A stretch of DNA of 64,000 bases. Origin: Candidatus Barnesiella excrementigallinarum. GTDB lineage: Bacteria > Bacteroidota > Bacteroidia > Bacteroidales > Barnesiellaceae. Every line of letters begins with the position of its first letter. Position 1 is the stretch's first letter. The DNA is taken from the NCBI GenBank assembly GCA_019114445.1, contig DXFL01000007.1, positions 16,642 to 80,641 of the forward strand, written 5' to 3'. A program made the translations under genes and the position numbers. This document shows positions 36,288-45,109 of the stretch, in pieces. A model generated the notes under the pieces. The model made no database searches. It had not been told where the DNA came from and saw only the letters and a program-made list of their open reading frames with translations.

Positions 36288-37592
36288 TTAATATAGTTTT
36301 TCTATGGTTGCTCCTACGAAATAGTGCAGGAGGATTTCCCGGTAGGAGAACCCTTGTTCTCCCATAACGGCTGCTCCTATCTGGCAAAGGCCTACGCCGT
36401 GGCCCCAGCCGGCTCCCCGCAGCACAAAGCGTTGCGGTATGCCGTCGACGATCTCCTCGCGTTCGACAACGAAAGCCGAACTGTACAGGTGCGAAGGCGA
36501 CAGGGTACGGCGTATTTCCAACTCTTTGCCTATGGTGAGGATTTGTTTGGTGCCTACGATTTGCAACCGTATCAACCGGCCTGAACGACCGCGTTCGATG
36601 GGTTTCAAGTCGATGATTTCGCCAAAGTCGATTCCCGATTTTTCACGAATCAAGTCCGATAATTCCTGTTGGGTATAGCTTACGCTCCAACGGTAGAAGT
36701 CGGTGGTTTCTTGATCGTAGTTGTTGAGTACTTGCGAGAGTATTCGTTTGTCGGTGGTGTTGCAGAATGCGTCGGGCGAAGCGTATATCCAAGTTCGGGC
36801 ACTCTCTTCGTCTCTTAAATCGGGGAAGTTGTTTTCGTCCCGGCTGTCGCGCAAGGGTACCAAATAGGGGTGGTTTATGTTTTCCCAGCAGGTGGCAAAC
36901 TCTTCGACAACTCCGCCGCAACATTTCGAGAAACGGGCGTCGCAGATTTTCCCGTCGTAGGTGAGTATTTCGCCGCGGGTGGCTTGTATGGCGCGGGCAA
37001 CGATTTCGGTACTGGCGCGGGTGATACCTTGATAGCGCTGGCAATGGTCGTCGGCACATACGTCGAATTTATCGTGGTCCTCCCGGTCGTACCAGCGAAT
37101 CAGTTCGCTGTCGGTACGGATAAGCGAAACCGGCTTTTCCCCTTCCAACTCTTTGTTCTTTTGGATTTGAGCCAACAGCCAACTGCGGGAGATGACGGCA
37201 TGGGATTTGAGCAGTTCGAGCGAGGCGGTCGCGCTCATCTCGGACGAGATGACGCTCAGCAGATATTCTTCGATACTCAATTCGTTGATGGCCGTAATGC
37301 GGTCGCCCTCGACAATCAGTTTCAAAGAACCTTTGAACACTTGGTCTTCTTTTCGTTCCCAATGGAATTTTACTCCTATGGTTACTCCTTTGAGGCAGAA
37401 TGAGTTCTCGTCGCATTGCGGGGCGAAAACGAGTTGGTCGAAGCACTTCCCGTTCCACTCGATTTTCCCTTGTTCGAGGTGTACTTTTTGTTCACCTTCA
37501 ACCGGTCGGTTGTCGTGTATATAGGTCCCGTTGAAAGCGAAGCAGATCTCTTTCTCCGACATGATACCTACGGTTACCGATGGCTCTTTCAT
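36288..37592 (-). CDS. SpoIID/LytB-domain protein, no signal peptide
   Basis: SpoIID enzymes are lytic transglycosylases that cleave stem-free peptidoglycan, or activators of amidases (LytB). This 434-residue protein shows IEEYLLSVISSEMSATASLE, with the conserved Glu of SSEM as likely catalytic acid, then HAVISRSWLLAQ, RCQGITRAS-like Cys/His stretches (VCADDHCQRYQG, FSKCCGGVVEEF) and the terminal AGWGHGVGLCQIGAAVMGEQ motif. The chosen ATG at 37592 leaves eight bases after the preceding stop. No signal peptide or membrane segment is visible from either start, which is unusual for a cell-wall enzyme. It precedes the AmpG gene. Confidence 0.85.
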   Translation of the reverse strand: MKEPSVTVGIMSEKEICFAFNGTYIHDNRPVEGEQKVHLEQGKIEWNGKCFDQLVFAPQCDENSFCLKGVTIGVKFHWERKEDQVFKGSLKLIVEGDRITAINELSIEEYLLSVISSEMSATASLELLKSHAVISRSWLLAQIQKNKELEGEKPVSLIRTDSELIRWYDREDHDKFDVCADDHCQRYQGITRASTEIVARAIQATRGEILTYDGKICDARFSKCCGGVVEEFATCWENINHPYLVPLRDSRDENNFPDLRDEESARTWIYASPDAFCNTTDKRILSQVLNNYDQETTDFYRWSVSYTQQELSDLIREKSGIDFGEIIDLKPIERGRSGRLIRLQIVGTKQILTIGKELEIRRTLSPSHLYSSAFVVEREEIVDGIPQRFVLRGAGWGHGVGLCQIGAAVMGEQGFSYREILLHYFVGATIEKLY

Positions 37593-37600
37593 AAGCAGCA

Positions 37601-38530
37601 CTATTTGAGTTTTTCTATGATTTCATACATCTTTTCCCTACTGAGGCATACCTCCGAGAGAATTTTTTCGAGGTGCTCGGCACCGATTTTCTCGAAGTCT
37701 TTTTCGAGGGGGGTGATGAATACACCACCCATATCGACCGATGCGGGGCTGAGCAGGATATTCTCGTCGCCTTCGGCAAAGTAGCACGAGGGGCGATGCT
37801 GGGCTCTTGGGAAGATACAAGCTATCCATTTCCCGTTTTCATACCAAGCGAGGAGGTTCATCATGGGTTCTGTTTCGCCTTCTTTCTGTTCGAGTGCGTG
37901 ATAAAGCCGTCCGAACAGTTTTTCGGCGTCTTCGGCCTTCTCGGCTTCGATCAGGAAAAACGGGCATACATAATCTTCTACTTGGCTCAGCCGGGCAGTT
38001 CCCTCGCTACGGACAGGAATGAGCCGGCAATGTTTAAGGGCTTGTTCGAGCGGCAGGAATCCTTTGTTCCCGGCTTGGAAGTGGGCGTGGTCGGGTGCCG
38101 AGGCTCCGCATTTAGGCCCGTTGTAGAACAGCACATAGTTGTCGGCAGCTTGTGCGAGACCGAGCATATCGCCGAATCTCTTTTCGATGAGCTGGGGCAA
38201 ATGTTCGTTTACGGGAATGGTGAAGTGTTCGGGGAAGATGGGGAAGGGGTTGATGAGCCACGTATAACCGCCGGCCGGAAGTCCTTCCTGCACTTCGGGA
38301 CGGTTGGCGGCACACAAAAAACATTTGCGCTCCTTCAACGATTTCGTATCTACTTTGGCGGCCGACGAGACGATACGTGCCGGGTTGAACTGCACCTTTA
38401 CCATGCAGTTCCCCAGCGATACCTCTTTGACGCGTACCGATTCCAATGCTTTGTAGTTGTTACGGGCCGACTCCCATGCGGCGAGTTGGCTGGTAAGCAG
38501 TTGTTTGGCTTGTTGCGATGTGACACTCAT
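37601..38530 (-). CDS. DUF4922 protein, GalT/HIT-like nucleotidyltransferase or phosphorylase fold
   Basis: The 309-residue cytoplasmic protein contains Cys70 and Cys73 in ERKCFLCAANRPE, a NPFPIFPEHFTIPVNEH segment, and the HIT-like triad His148-x-His150-x-Gln152 in APDHAHFQAG. These features resemble galactose-1-phosphate uridylyltransferases and ADP/GDP-sugar or Ap4A phosphorylases, which use the middle His as nucleophile to carry a nucleotide. The true reaction of DUF4922 is unknown to me. The neighbour five bases upstream encodes a family 2 glycosyltransferase, so a role in making or recycling a nucleotide-sugar is a fair inference. Confidence 0.78.
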   Translation of the reverse strand: MSVTSQQAKQLLTSQLAAWESARNNYKALESVRVKEVSLGNCMVKVQFNPARIVSSAAKVDTKSLKERKCFLCAANRPEVQEGLPAGGYTWLINPFPIFPEHFTIPVNEHLPQLIEKRFGDMLGLAQAADNYVLFYNGPKCGASAPDHAHFQAGNKGFLPLEQALKHCRLIPVRSEGTARLSQVEDYVCPFFLIEAEKAEDAEKLFGRLYHALEQKEGETEPMMNLLAWYENGKWIACIFPRAQHRPSCYFAEGDENILLSPASVDMGGVFITPLEKDFEKIGAEHLEKILSEVCLSREKMYEIIEKLK

Positions 38531-38535
38531 GGCAA

Positions 38536-39993
38536 TTATTTTTTATTCATGGCTACACGAGCTTGCAACTCCCAGGTGCGAATGCGGTCTTTGTACAAAT
38601 TGTTGGCGTTCATCTTCTCGATGCTCAACGAAGCGTCGGAGTTGTCGTCCCAGCGACGGCACAGATACACAACGTCGTAGATACGGCCTATTTGGAAATG
38701 GCGTGAGATGTTCAATCCCAAAGCGTAGTCTTCGCCGTAGCTTGTGTTAGGCACTTTTACTTGGCGCAACAACGGGGTGTAGAAGGCGCGGGGCGCACCC
38801 AACCCGTTGATACGGAGTGCGTTGTTTCGTCCGTTTTCGGGGGTCCACTCTTTGTGGTCGATAATGCCCGGAGCAATCATGTTCATGTTGAAGTCGGTCA
38901 TCATGTAAGTACCTACCACCATGCCGCAATTTTGCTCGTAGAACGCGTTGACCATAGTTTGCAGGGTGTTTTCGCTGCTGTATACGTCGTCGCTGTCGAG
39001 CTGTACGGCAAATTTACCGCATTTGGGGTGGTGTACACCCATGTTCCAGCAGCCGCCTATGCCCAAGTCGTTCCGCTCGGGGATAATGTGGATTACCCGT
39101 TCGTCGTGGGCGAATTTGTCTATGGCTTCGGTGGTACCGTCGGTCGAATGGTTGTCGATGATAATGAGGTTGAACTTGAAATTGGTTTTTTGGGCCAGCA
39201 CCGAGTTGATGGCGTCGGCAATGGTGCGAACACGGTTGCGCACAGGGATAATGACCGAAGCTTCGTATTCGAAATCGCCTTTGTCGAATTCGATCTTTTC
39301 AAATACGGGTTCGAGGTATCCGCCAATCTCTTTGAGGTGTTCGGTGCAGGCCGCTTCCATTTCTATTTGTACGCCGCGGTTTTTGGGGTCTACATAGTCG
39401 AATATTTTTTCTCCGCTCTTGCGCGTGTCGTTTTCGACCTCGGAGTAGAGGAATTCGTTCATGTGGACCAGTGATGTTTTTTGTGATAATTTCAGACGGA
39501 GGTCATAAAGGCCAGCAAATTGGAAGTCGGTTTTCATACGGGAAACGGCCTCTTTGAATGCAGCGGCGTTGAAGAGAAGCAGCGACCCGAAGTTGAAGTC
39601 GTCGCGCAAGCTGCCGTATTGGTAGTCGATGACCGGGGCTTTTTGTTGTTGGCCGTCGACCACGTGATAGGAGTCGGCATATACCATTCCGGCGTGGGAG
39701 TCTTCGGCGATATGGACCATACGTTCGAGGGCGAAGTATCCCAGTTCGAGGGTGGTGTATTTGGTGTAGAGCAGCGTGAAGTCGGCATCGCTGTGGGCTG
39801 CCAGCAGGTGCATGGTGGCCGACGCATTGAGTGCGGGGATATGGAGAACCTCGCAGCCTTCTACTTGTTCGTTGCTCTTTTCGGTGGAGAGCAGGTAGAT
39901 GTTCTTTACATATTCACAGTTGTGCAGCCCTTTGAGGGTTTCTGCTACTTGATCCTTGTTCGAAAAAGGAATGAAACAGTTGATTGTTTGCAT
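38536..39993 (-). CDS. Family 2 glycosyltransferase with a second, degenerate GT-like half
   Basis: The 485-residue protein has a canonical GT2 domain in its C-terminal half: [37 protein letters not shown], and the metal-binding [16 protein letters not shown]. An acceptor-side segment follows ([22 protein letters not shown]). The N-terminal 200 residues look like a second, eroded GT2 fold ([15 protein letters not shown] in the place of the DxD region). No signal peptide or membrane helix is seen, so it would act on the cytoplasmic side. Donor and acceptor are unknown. It is the third gene of the salvage operon and directly precedes the DUF4922 gene. Confidence 0.82.
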   Translation of the reverse strand: MQTINCFIPFSNKDQVAETLKGLHNCEYVKNIYLLSTEKSNEQVEGCEVLHIPALNASATMHLLAAHSDADFTLLYTKYTTLELGYFALERMVHIAEDSHAGMVYADSYHVVDGQQQKAPVIDYQYGSLRDDFNFGSLLLFNAAAFKEAVSRMKTDFQFAGLYDLRLKLSQKTSLVHMNEFLYSEVENDTRKSGEKIFDYVDPKNRGVQIEMEAACTEHLKEIGGYLEPVFEKIEFDKGDFEYEASVIIPVRNRVRTIADAINSVLAQKTNFKFNLIIIDNHSTDGTTEAIDKFAHDERVIHIIPERNDLGIGGCWNMGVHHPKCGKFAVQLDSDDVYSSENTLQTMVNAFYEQNCGMVVGTYMMTDFNMNMIAPGIIDHKEWTPENGRNNALRINGLGAPRAFYTPLLRQVKVPNTSYGEDYALGLNISRHFQIGRIYDVVYLCRRWDDNSDASLSIEKMNANNLYKDRIRTWELQARVAMNKK

Positions 39994-40013
39994 AGTGAAA
40001 ATTATTTGTTGTT

Positions 40014-41867
40014 TTATTTATAATCGATGACCAGCAGGCCTATTTCGCCGCCCGTGGCGGTAAAGAGGCATTCGTTTTTCGACAGTGGCACGAGGGTGCT
40101 GATGAGCGAGTTCCCTACTTTGTGTTTCCACAGGAGTTCTCCCGTGCGGGCATCCAGCCCGAACATCAACCCGTTTTTGGTGCTGCCGAATACGACACCC
40201 TCTTTCTCGACGGGCATCGAGGGGGCGTGTTCGTATCCGAATCCTACATTCGAGGCCCATATCTTTTGGGGCTCGGACGATACGGCAGAGTAGCATACCA
40301 CGCTGTCGTTCATGGTTTTGCTATAAATGCGCTCGTTGTCTTCCGACAACCCTACGGTTTCGCGTACCATCGATTCGGCGGTGCGCCACACGGTTTCCCC
40401 GGTCTGGGCATCGATAGCGGTCAATACCCTTTCGGGGTCGGCGATAAATACCTTGCCGTTAGCCGCTACGGGCCATACGGCCGCTGCCGAATAGAATTTT
40501 CCGGGTTTGCCTTCGTGCCATCTCCATTGTTCTGCTCCGGTTTTTTTGTCGAGGGCATAGAGGTTTTTATCCCATGCACCGAAGATGACGAGGTCGTTGT
40601 AGACAAGAGGTTTGGTTTCGATATAGCCTTCTACCCGGTCGTAGCACCATATCTCTTTGCCCGATTTGATGTCGATGGCTCTGAAACAGTGGTCGCTGCC
40701 GCCTATGTAGGCTATTCCGTCGTGAATGGTGACGGCTCCCAGAACGGGGGCATCGGTAGCGATTTTCCATCGTAACTGTCCGTTCGAAGCGTCTATACCG
40801 TATATGTTCATGTCGGCGGAGCCGAATACGACTGTGTTTTTATCGGCGGCCGGGGTTCCTATGATACGCATGGCCGATTTGAAACTCCACAGCTTTTCTC
40901 CGTCGGCAAGCGAATAGCAGGTGAGGGTTCCCGAATCGTCGCCTACATACACCTTTTTGTCCCAGCAGGCGGGCGACGAGAATATTTCATAACCGCTTTG
41001 TACGAGCCATTGCTCTTTTACTTGCGGATATGCTTGGTTGACCGAATAGTCGGGGCGGGGATATCCGGTGTTGCTTTCGGGGAAACTTTTGCCGGTCATG
41101 GCGTATGCTCCCCGGCGGACGGGGGATTTACCTATTTGGTGTTCGTATACGATAATGGAATCGGGAGTAACCTCGCACAACGAGTATCCGCCAACGGCTT
41201 CTTTGGCCCGTAAATTCGAGCGGCACAGGATTCCGGGAATGCCGTCGTATTGCAGTTGCATATATTTGTGGTAATGGCCGCCCATGACGAGCCTGATATT
41301 GTAGGGCCGCAGGGCATCGGTTACATCGTACCAGTTGTCTACATCGCCCGGTTGGAGGGGGTAATGGGTGACGAAGATTACCGGTTGTTCTTTCCCGGCT
41401 TGGGCGAGTGTAGCTTCTATCCAGTCTATGTCTTGCGGTGCCACGTGGCCGTCGGCCATGCGGATAATAGGCCCTGAGTTGACCCCTAAAAACAGAATGC
41501 CGCCGTGTTCGAATTGGAAACGTTCGCTCCCGAATACCCGGGCAAAATCGGTTACTCCCGATTCGCTCCATTTGGTTTCGTGATTGCCGGGGACAATGTA
41601 GTATTTGACGGTGAGCCGGTCGAGCAGCGATTTTACCACTTCCATCGACCGCCGGTCGCCTATGTTGGTAATATCGCCCGAAATGATGGCGAAATCGACA
41701 CCTTCGGTGGCATTAATTTGTGCGACCGATCGGGCCAAATCGTTGTAGGGGAGTGAATCGCCGGCCGTGATGTGTATGTCGGTGAGGAAGGCAAATTTGA
41801 AATTTGCCGCATGGCTGCCGGTAAAGGCAAGTATTATAAGCAGGAGTGAGAGATGAATTCTTTTCAT
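40014..41867 (-). CDS. Metallophosphoesterase fused to a PQQ-type beta-propeller, exported
   Basis: The 617-residue protein starts with a signal peptide ([14 protein letters not shown]). Residues about 25-265 form a calcineurin-like phosphoesterase with all metal motifs: [33 protein letters not shown] and [10 protein letters not shown]. The rest (about 300-617) is a PQQ-like/quinoprotein propeller with repeats such as [18 protein letters not shown] and GEQLWRW-type strands ([24 protein letters not shown]). It should act in the periplasm on a phosphoester or phosphodiester. In a wall-salvage operon a phosphorylated wall polymer is a candidate substrate, but this is inference. It follows the amidase gene by three bases. 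Confidence 0.85.
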   Translation of the reverse strand: MKRIHLSLLLIILAFTGSHAANFKFAFLTDIHITAGDSLPYNDLARSVAQINATEGVDFAIISGDITNIGDRRSMEVVKSLLDRLTVKYYIVPGNHETKWSESGVTDFARVFGSERFQFEHGGILFLGVNSGPIIRMADGHVAPQDIDWIEATLAQAGKEQPVIFVTHYPLQPGDVDNWYDVTDALRPYNIRLVMGGHYHKYMQLQYDGIPGILCRSNLRAKEAVGGYSLCEVTPDSIIVYEHQIGKSPVRRGAYAMTGKSFPESNTGYPRPDYSVNQAYPQVKEQWLVQSGYEIFSSPACWDKKVYVGDDSGTLTCYSLADGEKLWSFKSAMRIIGTPAADKNTVVFGSADMNIYGIDASNGQLRWKIATDAPVLGAVTIHDGIAYIGGSDHCFRAIDIKSGKEIWCYDRVEGYIETKPLVYNDLVIFGAWDKNLYALDKKTGAEQWRWHEGKPGKFYSAAAVWPVAANGKVFIADPERVLTAIDAQTGETVWRTAESMVRETVGLSEDNERIYSKTMNDSVVCYSAVSSEPQKIWASNVGFGYEHAPSMPVEKEGVVFGSTKNGLMFGLDARTGELLWKHKVGNSLISTLVPLSKNECLFTATGGEIGLLVIDYK

Positions 41868-41870
41868 GGG

Positions 41871-44861
41871 TTATCGATTGTTTGTTGATGTTTCGAACGT
41901 CGACAAGATGGCTTGCATGAAGGCATCGCGTTGCGTTTGGGTCTTTATGGTCTCAAAGGGGTACCCTGCGATACAGGTATCGTAGTTGTCGCCTCGGTAA
42001 AAAATGGCGGCGCTGATGTTGTTTTCGCCGTAGCGTTGTATCGTGTAACTGCCTTTCCCGAATGGCTCTATCCCGTCGGGCGATTCTACGGCATAACATT
42101 TTTCGTTGAGGGTGTTGAAATATTCGAGGGATAGGTGGTCGAACAGGACGAAGGGCGAAGCCGCCGGTTTCACCTTGCCGCTTATCGAGGCTTGCCCGGT
42201 GCGCCATGTGTAGTGCAACACTTCGTTGGCAAATTTCTTGTCGCTCTCGTTTGACGTGCCGTTGTCCCACAAATCGGTGGCGACGTAGGCTCCCGATACG
42301 AACAGTTTCCGTCCGCCGTCGCAGTAGTCGGCGATGGCTTTTTGCAACGCTTCGGGGAAGGTCTTGAACATGGCTTTTGCTACTCCCCGACCTATATTTA
42401 CCTGTTTCTCTTTCCCAAGAATCAAGTCGGCAATGCGGTAATCGTTAAGCGGAACCAATTGTTCGGTTATGGCTTCGTCGCTGCTCGACAGGAACGAGTA
42501 TCCGGCATTGACAATCGATTGGCCGTGTATGTAGGGGTAGTCGAATGTATTCCCGGCAATGACTTGGGTTTCGTAGTTGGCTCGGCTGGCTCCGAATCCC
42601 GGATTGTCGTCGTCGAGCCACGGTATTTCGCGGCGGAATTCATATTGCTCGCCGATGAAACTGATGTCGTAGAGGTAGGGTACCCCGAAATCTTTGCGGG
42701 TGTTGAAGCCTGCGGTGAGGGTGTCGGTTTGGAAACTGTCGGGGGCGCTTATGCGGTCGAATCCGTTAATGACCATGACGATACCTTTTTCGTGCGAGGC
42801 TCGGCAGAGCGACAGCGTTTCGGACGGGAAACTCTCTCCGCCGCGGTTTACAGCCGTGACCTTGAAACTGTAAATCGAGTCGGGCTGTATACGGACGGTA
42901 AAGGTGGTGTCCGATACGAGAGTGCCGTTGTCGAATGCTCCGTTGCCTGTCCGGGTGTAGACGATGTATTTTTCGGGCGAGGCTGTGGGCTCCAACGGGT
43001 CGTCGACAGGTCGCCAAGCGAGGGTCGCTTCGTTCTCGCCGGTGAATGCGGTGCGCAAGTGGCTTACCGGCAGGGGTTGTATGAGGTAGTCGCGATCATT
43101 TTGTTCGGCGATGAATTTTACAATTCCCTTGTAGATGGCTCGCGAGACTAAGAAACGGAACCGGGGATCGAGACCGTAGCGCATATCGGCGAAATTCTGG
43201 TGGGAGAGCAGTTCGAGCAACATGGTGGGGACTTCGGGCGTGCGGGCTTCGAAGTAGGATTTGTTCCACATACCGCGGCGGCTCCATTCGGGTTCGTAGT
43301 TTTTGCGAATGTCGTCGGTGATTTGGGTGAGTATCAAGTCGGTAAGATAGCGCGATGCCTGCCGGGATATGTTGTCTCCATAGGTTTTTCGCTCTTTCCC
43401 GGTGAAATAGATTCCCAGACTTCCTATGATCGAGTCGTTTTTGGTGGTTCCGGCGTCGGAGTGGAAGGCAAAAGCGAGGTCGATGGGCACGTTAAGGCCG
43501 ATGCTGTCGGGGAGTACGGCCGAGCCTCCGGCCAAGTAGTTGACCCATTCGCCCCGGCATTTATAGTCGTCGGTATAGTCGTTTGTTCCCTCGCTGGGCG
43601 AGTATACTTTTTCGGGGAATCCGGCCCATTGCAACCAGTAGCGTGCGGCTTCGGTGAAGCGGGGGTATCCGCTGGTAGTCGGGGTATAGTTTATGGCCGG
43701 GGCAAGGGTTTGATTGGTTTCTGCCGGCGATGGCTGCCGGGCGATATTACCGTATCCTCCGCCTATTTTTACGGCGTCGGCCGTGATGATTTTCCCTTTT
43801 TCACGGGAGAGATTGCTCAATTCTATGCGGGCTTCTTGGTTCCCTTCGAAATCGAAATGTCCTAAATAAATCCACGTGCCCCCTCCCATTGTTTGGTTTA
43901 CTCTGAATTGCGTTTCACCACCTTTGTGAACGACGGTATAGAGCGCGTCGTCGGTACTGTTTTTAACGGTTTGGTAGGCTACGTAAACGGCATATTTCCC
44001 GGTTTGGGGAATATGGGCAACCCACCGGGCGGCTATGGCGTGAGCCGGGTGGGTGGTGGTAGTGGTTGTGCGATAAGTGCCTTGTTCGAACGGATTTTGT
44101 CCTTGTGTATATACCTCGGTGGTATGGGCGAATCCCCGGCCTCCGTTTTGCCAGTTATATTTTTCGTTAGCCGTTTCGGTATAGGAGGCGGGATTGTCGT
44201 TGTCGGCAATGAGTTCGTGGACGTTGATGTCCCGTTCGCGGGGCGAAAATACATAGGCTCCTGCGTTTTCGAGCATGGGGGTAAGGAAGGGTATGACGAA
44301 ACTTTGGGTGAAGAGGTCTTCGACCGTTTCGAAAATACGGGCGCGTTGCCACTCCCAGCGGTTAAGCGATTGTTCGAAGTAGTATCCGTGGCTTTGCCAG
44401 AGGGCGATGTGCCGGTTGAGCAGCCCTTTTGTGGGTGGATATAGCCGGGTTATGGGCGAAACCACCGGGTGGTCGCAATGCGTGGCAAATTTTGCGTGTT
44501 TGTCGGCAAAGGGGATTAGCTGGCTTATTTCATAACCGCCGGCACAAATGGCAAGTTTTTTCTTTTTGAGATCTTGGGGGAGGAGGGCACGAACAGAGTC
44601 GTACATATCCTTGACAAGCTCTTCCCGAAAGGGTAGGTAGGAAAACTCGTCGTTCATTTCGACGGTGAGCCGGTTGTTTTTCTCTACCACCAGTTTTTTT
44701 AGTTTTATTTCTCCGATATTCAGATATTTGGGCTTGAAAGAAACGAGCGATTTTTCTATCGCACTTTCCGTCGGGGTTAACTCTTGCGAATATCCGCTGA
44801 GGACTATCGACAAGACGATTGCAAAGGACAGAAAATATTGTTTCTTTTTCATGGTTTTCAA
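41871..44861 (-). CDS. N-acetylmuramoyl-L-alanine amidase-like protein with golvesin and FnIII domains
   Basis: The 996-residue exported protein seems built around an amidase_3 domain split by an insert. The first part (about residues 145-240) contains ALWQSHGYYFEQS and PMLENAGAYVFSPRERD, like the first zinc ligands and the following strand of amidases. A golvesin/xanthan-lyase-type sandwich follows (about 250-390: KYAVYVAYQTV, GGGTWIYLGHFDFEGN). The second amidase part resumes with DLAFAFHSDAG and PTMLLELLSHQNFADM (His ligand and catalytic Glu). Then come a fibronectin III domain (about 630-725) and a C-terminal domain of unknown role. It heads the operon and would cut stem peptides from MurNAc outside the cytoplasm. 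Confidence 0.8.
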   Translation of the reverse strand: MKTMKKKQYFLSFAIVLSIVLSGYSQELTPTESAIEKSLVSFKPKYLNIGEIKLKKLVVEKNNRLTVEMNDEFSYLPFREELVKDMYDSVRALLPQDLKKKKLAICAGGYEISQLIPFADKHAKFATHCDHPVVSPITRLYPPTKGLLNRHIALWQSHGYYFEQSLNRWEWQRARIFETVEDLFTQSFVIPFLTPMLENAGAYVFSPRERDINVHELIADNDNPASYTETANEKYNWQNGGRGFAHTTEVYTQGQNPFEQGTYRTTTTTTHPAHAIAARWVAHIPQTGKYAVYVAYQTVKNSTDDALYTVVHKGGETQFRVNQTMGGGTWIYLGHFDFEGNQEARIELSNLSREKGKIITADAVKIGGGYGNIARQPSPAETNQTLAPAINYTPTTSGYPRFTEAARYWLQWAGFPEKVYSPSEGTNDYTDDYKCRGEWVNYLAGGSAVLPDSIGLNVPIDLAFAFHSDAGTTKNDSIIGSLGIYFTGKERKTYGDNISRQASRYLTDLILTQITDDIRKNYEPEWSRRGMWNKSYFEARTPEVPTMLLELLSHQNFADMRYGLDPRFRFLVSRAIYKGIVKFIAEQNDRDYLIQPLPVSHLRTAFTGENEATLAWRPVDDPLEPTASPEKYIVYTRTGNGAFDNGTLVSDTTFTVRIQPDSIYSFKVTAVNRGGESFPSETLSLCRASHEKGIVMVINGFDRISAPDSFQTDTLTAGFNTRKDFGVPYLYDISFIGEQYEFRREIPWLDDDNPGFGASRANYETQVIAGNTFDYPYIHGQSIVNAGYSFLSSSDEAITEQLVPLNDYRIADLILGKEKQVNIGRGVAKAMFKTFPEALQKAIADYCDGGRKLFVSGAYVATDLWDNGTSNESDKKFANEVLHYTWRTGQASISGKVKPAASPFVLFDHLSLEYFNTLNEKCYAVESPDGIEPFGKGSYTIQRYGENNISAAIFYRGDNYDTCIAGYPFETIKTQTQRDAFMQAILSTFETSTNNR

Positions 44862-44969
44862 ATAGATGAACCTCGGTTTTTTGCTTTTTTTCTTGTTCCG
44901 ACCATGGGGCTGACCTGAGTTGGTAAATCGAACCTGTTTCTTAGGTCAAGTTTCCCTTTATAACTAATA

Positions 44970-44977
44970 CAAATATA
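44970..44977 (-). promoter_or_regulatory. Candidate -7 box of the 18-kb salvage operon
   Basis: On the - strand the sequence reads TATATTTG, matching TAnnTTTG, 108 bases before the first start codon. No clear TTG is found at the -33 position, so the promoter may need an activator. Confidence 0.45.
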
Positions 44978-45048
44978 ACGTAAATTTTTGATTCGAGAAC
45001 ATATATTTAGTATTTTTTAATATGATTTCGTCTCTGTTACCGTCTGCG

Positions 45049-45081
45049 AAAAAAAAGCAGAACCGGGGCATACGATTCTGC
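45049..45081 (-). terminator. Rho-independent terminator of the second kinase gene
   Basis: Read on the - strand, GCAGAA (45081-45076) pairs with TTCTGC (45062-45057) and is followed by eight T. It isolates the kinase gene from the downstream operon. Confidence 0.88.
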
Positions 45082-45109
45082 ATGAATAATCTCTGATGAA
45101 GAGATACGA

